DNA from: Nocardioides sp. LHD-245 | GTDB taxonomy: Bacteria; Actinomycetota; Actinomycetes; Propionibacteriales; Nocardioidaceae | Assembly: GCF_030929495.1 (NCBI RefSeq) | Contig: NZ_JAVFWN010000005.1 | Coordinates: 124,001-188,000 of the forward strand | Direction: 5' to 3' | Length of the DNA: 64,000 nt | Shown: positions 61,029-64,000 of the stretch, one piece after another | Layout of the letters: every line of letters begins with the position of its first letter | Numbering within the stretch: the first letter of the stretch is position 1 | The notes under the pieces: model-generated | Databases searched by the model: none | Seen by the model: only the letters and a program-made list of their open reading frames with translations | What the model was told of the DNA's origin: nothing | Translations under genes and position numbers: made by a program

Positions 61029-61712
61029 TCAGCCGCCCGCGGCGAGGAGCGGGGGAGTCCGCGTCTCGTACTCAGCCACCGCCAGCTCGCCGGCGCGCTT
61101 GATGTGGGCGGCACACGCCTCGCGCGCGTCAGCCGGGTGCCGGCGGACCGCGGCGGCGTCGACGATGCGGCGCAGCTCGTCGAGCGAGAGCCGGACCCGC
61201 TCGTCGTCGGTGAAGGCGAAGTGGCGGAACATGCCGATGCGCAGGTGGAGCCGCTCCAGGTTCTCGCGGAGCACAGCGTTCTCGGCCCCGGTCAGCATCC
61301 GCTCGTAGAACTCGTCCTTGAGCGCCACGCGGGCCGCGAGGTCGCCGGGCAGGAACTCGCGGTCCATCCGCTGGAGGTGGGCGGCCAGTCCGCCGGCCTG
61401 CTCGGCGGTGGCCCGGGCGGCGAAGCACTCCCCCATCAGGCCCTCGAGGCAGGCGCGTACCTCGTACAGGGCGATGATGTCGCAGCGCGTGAGCAGCGTG
61501 ACGATCGCGCCCCGGTTGGGCAGCAGGGTGATCAGCCCCTCGGACTCGAGCTGCCGCAGCGCCTCGCGCACCACCGTGCGGGACACGCCGTAACGCTCGC
61601 ACAGCATCGGCTCGGCCAACCGCTGCCCGGGCCGCAGCTCGAGCTGGACGATGTCCTGGCGGACGGCCCGGACGACCTCCTGGCGTACGGGTGCGGCCGG
61701 GACCGTGATCAT
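61029..61712 (-). CDS. GntR-family regulator with FCD domain
   Basis: A 227-residue regulator. N-terminal winged helix (PGQRLAEPMLCERYGVSRTVVREALRQLESEGLITLLPNRG) and a C-terminal FCD domain with the metal-binding residues D (YERMLTGAENAVLRENL) and histidines (RLHLRIGMFRH; EACAAHIKRAG). FCD regulators respond to small organic acids. Divergent from the GAF/AAA/Fis regulator gene with repeats between. Confidence 0.88.
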   Translation of the reverse strand: MITVPAAPVRQEVVRAVRQDIVQLELRPGQRLAEPMLCERYGVSRTVVREALRQLESEGLITLLPNRGAIVTLLTRCDIIALYEVRACLEGLMGECFAARATAEQAGGLAAHLQRMDREFLPGDLAARVALKDEFYERMLTGAENAVLRENLERLHLRIGMFRHFAFTDDERVRLSLDELRRIVDAAAVRRHPADAREACAAHIKRAGELAVAEYETRTPPLLAAGG

Positions 61713-61757
61713 CGCTGTCCTCCCGAATGTGACGACCTGCACGCGCGGGTCTTGATC

Positions 61758-61793
61758 GTATGACGGTATGACGATTATCGTGACTGTCGTCAC
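61758..61793. promoter_or_regulatory. Candidate operators between divergent regulators
   Basis: Two direct copies of GTATGACG at 61758-61773 are followed by the palindrome GTGAC-TGTC-GTCAC at 61780-61793. GntR/FCD proteins bind short palindromes of this kind. The sites lie 46-81 bp upstream of the FCD gene and 79-114 bp upstream of the GAF/Fis gene. Confidence 0.55.
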
Positions 61794-61871
61794 GGCTGTC
61801 CATCTCGGACCGCGCCACCCGCTCCGAAAGCGGAGGCCGGACGCCTGGACGCAGCGAGATAGGAGGCGGTC

Positions 61872-63629
61872 GTGCCGGACCTGCCCGCACCCGACGCGCT
61901 GGCGGCGGCCAAGGACGCGGTGCTGAACGAGCCCGCCGAGTCCGCCGTCCCCGCGCCGGCGCTGATCGACTCGTGGCGCCGCTCGCGCGACGCCCTCGGC
62001 GTGCCGGCCAACGTGCGCGACGTCCCCCATGTCGGCGAGGAGCTCCTCGACGCCCACCTGCTCGAGATGATGCGCAGTCCGCTGCAGCGGTTCGCCGATA
62101 CCCTCGACGGCACCGGCCTCGGCCTGCTGCTCTCCGACGCCAACGGCCGGATCCTGGAGCGCTGGGTGGGCGACCGCACCGCCAGCGCCCACTTCGACAA
62201 GGTCGGCACCTTCCGCGGCTCGGTGCTCTCCGAGGACTCGGTCGGCACCAACGGCGTCGGCACCGCCCTCGCGACCCGCAGCCTGGTCCAGGTCCGCGGC
62301 GCGGAGCACTTCGCCGACTTCTACCAGCGCGCGGTGTGCACCGGCGCGCCGCTGTTGCACCCGATCACCGGGTCGTTGCTCGGGTCGGTGACCCTGTCGT
62401 CCGACATCAGTCCCGGCACCGAGCTGATCCGCCCGCTCCTCCAGACCATCGTGGAGCGGCTACGCCAGCACATCCTCGACGTGGAGACCCCCGCGTCGCG
62501 CCAGGTGCTCGAAGGCTTCATCCAGGCCGTACGCCGCTATTCCGAACCTGTCGTGGCCGTCGGACAGAACGGCCTGGTGATCCAGAACGCCCTGGCCAGC
62601 AAGCTGAGCCCCGCCCAACTGCAGGAGATCCAGGAGGCCTGCCGCGAGGCCGGCGCGCCGCAGGGACTCCCGACCCGGGTGACCACGGAGAGCCTGCAGC
62701 TGCAGCTGACCACCCTCGCCGACGACAATCACGTGGCCGTGGTGCTCGAGACGCCCCACCGCAGCGGCCGCTCGACCGCCGGACGCACGGCGCCGGCGGG
62801 GCTGCCGAGCCTCGGTCTCGTCGGCCGCACCCCGGAGTGGCTCGCGGTGCTGCAGCAGGTCGCCCGGGCCCGCGACGAGGACGGTCCGCTCGTCATCGCC
62901 GGCGAGCCCGGCACCGGCAAGATGTCGATAGCCACCGGACGGCCGTGGAGCTCGACCAGCGCCACGCCCGCCGCTCCGTCGGACGTCGTCGTCGACGCGG
63001 CCGAGAGCCATGTCGTCGGCACCCAGGCCTGGCTCGCGGGTCTCGCCCAGCACCTCACCGGGACGCGCCACCTGGTCGTGCACGGCGCCGAGACGCTCGA
63101 CCGCGCTGCGCTGGCCGGGCTCCGCTCGCTGCTCACCCACGCCGAGACCGCGCCGTCGGTCGCCGTCACGATGTCCGCGAGCGAGCCGGCCGAGGCGGAG
63201 GAGCTCGCCGTACGTCTCGGCGGGGGGCGGGTGGTCTGGGTCCCGGCCCTGCGCGAACGCGCCGCCGACCTGCCCGAGCTGTGGAACTCGTTCGCGCGGG
63301 TGCACGCGCCCGGCGCCGGCATGGTGCTGCGCCCCGACACGCTCAACCTGCTCCGCGGCCACGAATGGACCGGGAACCTCACCGAGCTGCGGCTGTTGGT
63401 GTCCCGCCTCGCCCAGTCCGGCAAGACCGGGCCGGTCGGCATCGCAGACCTGCCGGCTGCACTGCGCGAGAGCGCCCCCGGCCTGACCCTCATCGAGCAG
63501 GTCGAGGTCCGCGCCATCCGACAGGCCCTCCAGGAGGCCGGCGGGAACCGGGCCCGGGCCGCCGAGATCCTCGGCGTCTCCCGGGCCACGGTCTACCGCA
63601 AGATGAAGTCCTACCGCCTCATCGGCTGA
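61872..63629 (+). CDS. GAF/AAA/Fis-type regulator (AcoR-like) with degenerate ATPase
   Basis: A 585-residue regulator. GAF domain at about 60-210 (LLLSDANGRILERWVGDR, then SVGTNGVGTALATRSLVQV), a reduced AAA domain with Walker A GEPGTGKM near residue 350 but a poor Walker B (VVHGAETLDRAAL) and no GAFTGA loop, and a C-terminal Fis helix-turn-helix (GGNRARAAEILGVSRATVYRKM). Actinobacteria lack sigma-54, which this loop contacts, so it must activate with a housekeeping sigma factor. GTG start with an excellent AGGAGG at 61861. Related proteins regulate acetoin, alcohol or alkane/ketone oxidation operons. Confidence 0.88.
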   Translation: MPDLPAPDALAAAKDAVLNEPAESAVPAPALIDSWRRSRDALGVPANVRDVPHVGEELLDAHLLEMMRSPLQRFADTLDGTGLGLLLSDANGRILERWVGDRTASAHFDKVGTFRGSVLSEDSVGTNGVGTALATRSLVQVRGAEHFADFYQRAVCTGAPLLHPITGSLLGSVTLSSDISPGTELIRPLLQTIVERLRQHILDVETPASRQVLEGFIQAVRRYSEPVVAVGQNGLVIQNALASKLSPAQLQEIQEACREAGAPQGLPTRVTTESLQLQLTTLADDNHVAVVLETPHRSGRSTAGRTAPAGLPSLGLVGRTPEWLAVLQQVARARDEDGPLVIAGEPGTGKMSIATGRPWSSTSATPAAPSDVVVDAAESHVVGTQAWLAGLAQHLTGTRHLVVHGAETLDRAALAGLRSLLTHAETAPSVAVTMSASEPAEAEELAVRLGGGRVVWVPALRERAADLPELWNSFARVHAPGAGMVLRPDTLNLLRGHEWTGNLTELRLLVSRLAQSGKTGPVGIADLPAALRESAPGLTLIEQVEVRAIRQALQEAGGNRARAAEILGVSRATVYRKMKSYRLIG

Positions 63630-63631
63630 CC

Positions 63632-64000
63632 TCAGGTCGCGAGCGCCACGGCCCGGTCGGCGAGGCGCCGGCGCCAGGCCGTCACGGCCATCGGCACCAG
63701 CACCCGGCCGAGGACGACGAGCAGCAGCACCGCCGCCTGCGCCATCAGCTGGCGCGAGTCCGACCAGCCCACCGCCCGCAGCAGCTGTCCCAGCTGGGTG
63801 AGGAACAGGGCGGCGACGCCGGACGCCACGACGCTGGCCACCCCGCCGGTGAGGGCGGTGCCGCCGAGGACCACCGCGGCGACGGTCGGCAGCAGGTAGG
63901 AGTCACCTAGGAAGAGCGGCGGCGTCTTGGTGTACCCGGCGAGCAGCACGCCGGCGACCCCGTAGCAGGCGCCGGCGCTCGCATAGGCGAGGAGCCGGTA
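63632..64000 (-). CDS. Sugar-type ABC transporter permease, C-terminal part (RbsC family; 5' end outside window)
   Basis: The 122 residues visible are the end of a BPD_transp_2 permease, with the conserved YLLPTVAAVVLGGTALTGG segment and two following membrane helices. The reading frame runs open to the right edge (codons for YRLLAYASAGACYGVAG precede). Convergent with the GAF/Fis regulator gene, two bases apart. A periplasmic-sugar or autoinducer-2-type importer is likely, and the neighbouring regulators may control it. Confidence 0.85.
   Translation of the reverse strand, partial: YRLLAYASAGACYGVAGVLLAGYTKTPPLFLGDSYLLPTVAAVVLGGTALTGGVASVVASGVAALFLTQLGQLLRAVGWSDSRQLMAQAAVLLLVVLGRVLVPMAVTAWRRRLADRAVALAT

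Noticed and set aside
61872..63629. Classical sigma-54-dependent activator.
   Set aside because: No GAFTGA loop, a degenerate Walker B, and sigma-54 is absent from actinobacteria.

Overview
The window is about 64 kb of very GC-rich DNA with dense, tightly overlapping genes (ATGA and GTGA start/stop overlaps are the rule). It reads as the chromosome of an actinobacterium, most like Nocardioides or a close relative. Supporting signs are a mycothiol-type S-nitrosomycothiol/formaldehyde dehydrogenase, an alkane hydroxylase fused to rubredoxin, an LCP cell-wall ligase, MMPL, PadR and TetR genes, and promoters that look leaderless. I see no rRNA, tRNA, CRISPR array, prophage or insertion sequence. 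Family names rest on my reading of motifs and gene order; no database search was run.

Layout. 1-6303: a SigK/RskA-like sigma/anti-sigma pair followed by a membrane-lipid modification operon (flavin oxidoreductase fused to DUF1365, two cyclopropane-fatty-acid-synthase-like methyltransferases, DUF1295 protein), resembling the mycobacterial sigK locus. 6313-11865: a tyrosine phosphatase, a thiol-dependent formaldehyde detoxification pair (metallo-hydrolase plus zinc dehydrogenase), a YihY/BrkB membrane protein, an AEC transporter and a small unknown protein. 12011-21682: one long minus-strand operon with two acyl-CoA dehydrogenases, a biotin-dependent acyl-CoA carboxylase, an SRPBCC protein, an AtuA-type (DUF1446) protein, a TIGR03084-type protein and a TetR regulator, which looks like branched acyl-CoA or acyclic-terpenoid catabolism.

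21775-31062: a YidC-like insertase with a small membrane partner, a PadR-controlled ABC exporter operon containing a 41-residue microprotein, two secreted proteins, a VapBC toxin-antitoxin pair and a VanZ/RDD membrane protein. 30373-45512: fatty-acid and amino-acid metabolism (histidine phosphatase, acyl-CoA kinase-like phosphotransferase, SDR, ornithine aminotransferase, LCP ligase, FadB, thiolase with a MerR regulator, alpha/beta hydrolase, DEAD helicase, alpha-methylacyl-CoA racemase, M15 peptidase lipoprotein).

45575-49778: an alkane-oxidation operon (AlkB-rubredoxin fusion, ferredoxin, TetR) with a two-site operator, and a cytochrome P450 operon insulated from it by a perfect 15-bp-arm hairpin. 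49947-64000: a NarL-type two-component system, a flotillin/NfeD pair, TetR-controlled redox and MMPL genes, a glutathione peroxidase, nitroreductase, an FCD-type GntR regulator divergent from a GAF/AAA/Fis regulator, and the 3' end of a sugar-type ABC permease.

The theme is lipid and hydrocarbon metabolism with stress defence. The least explained features are four families of dispersed palindromic elements at gene 3' ends, one of which has expanded into a 111-bp tandem array, and the microprotein in the PadR-ABC operon.
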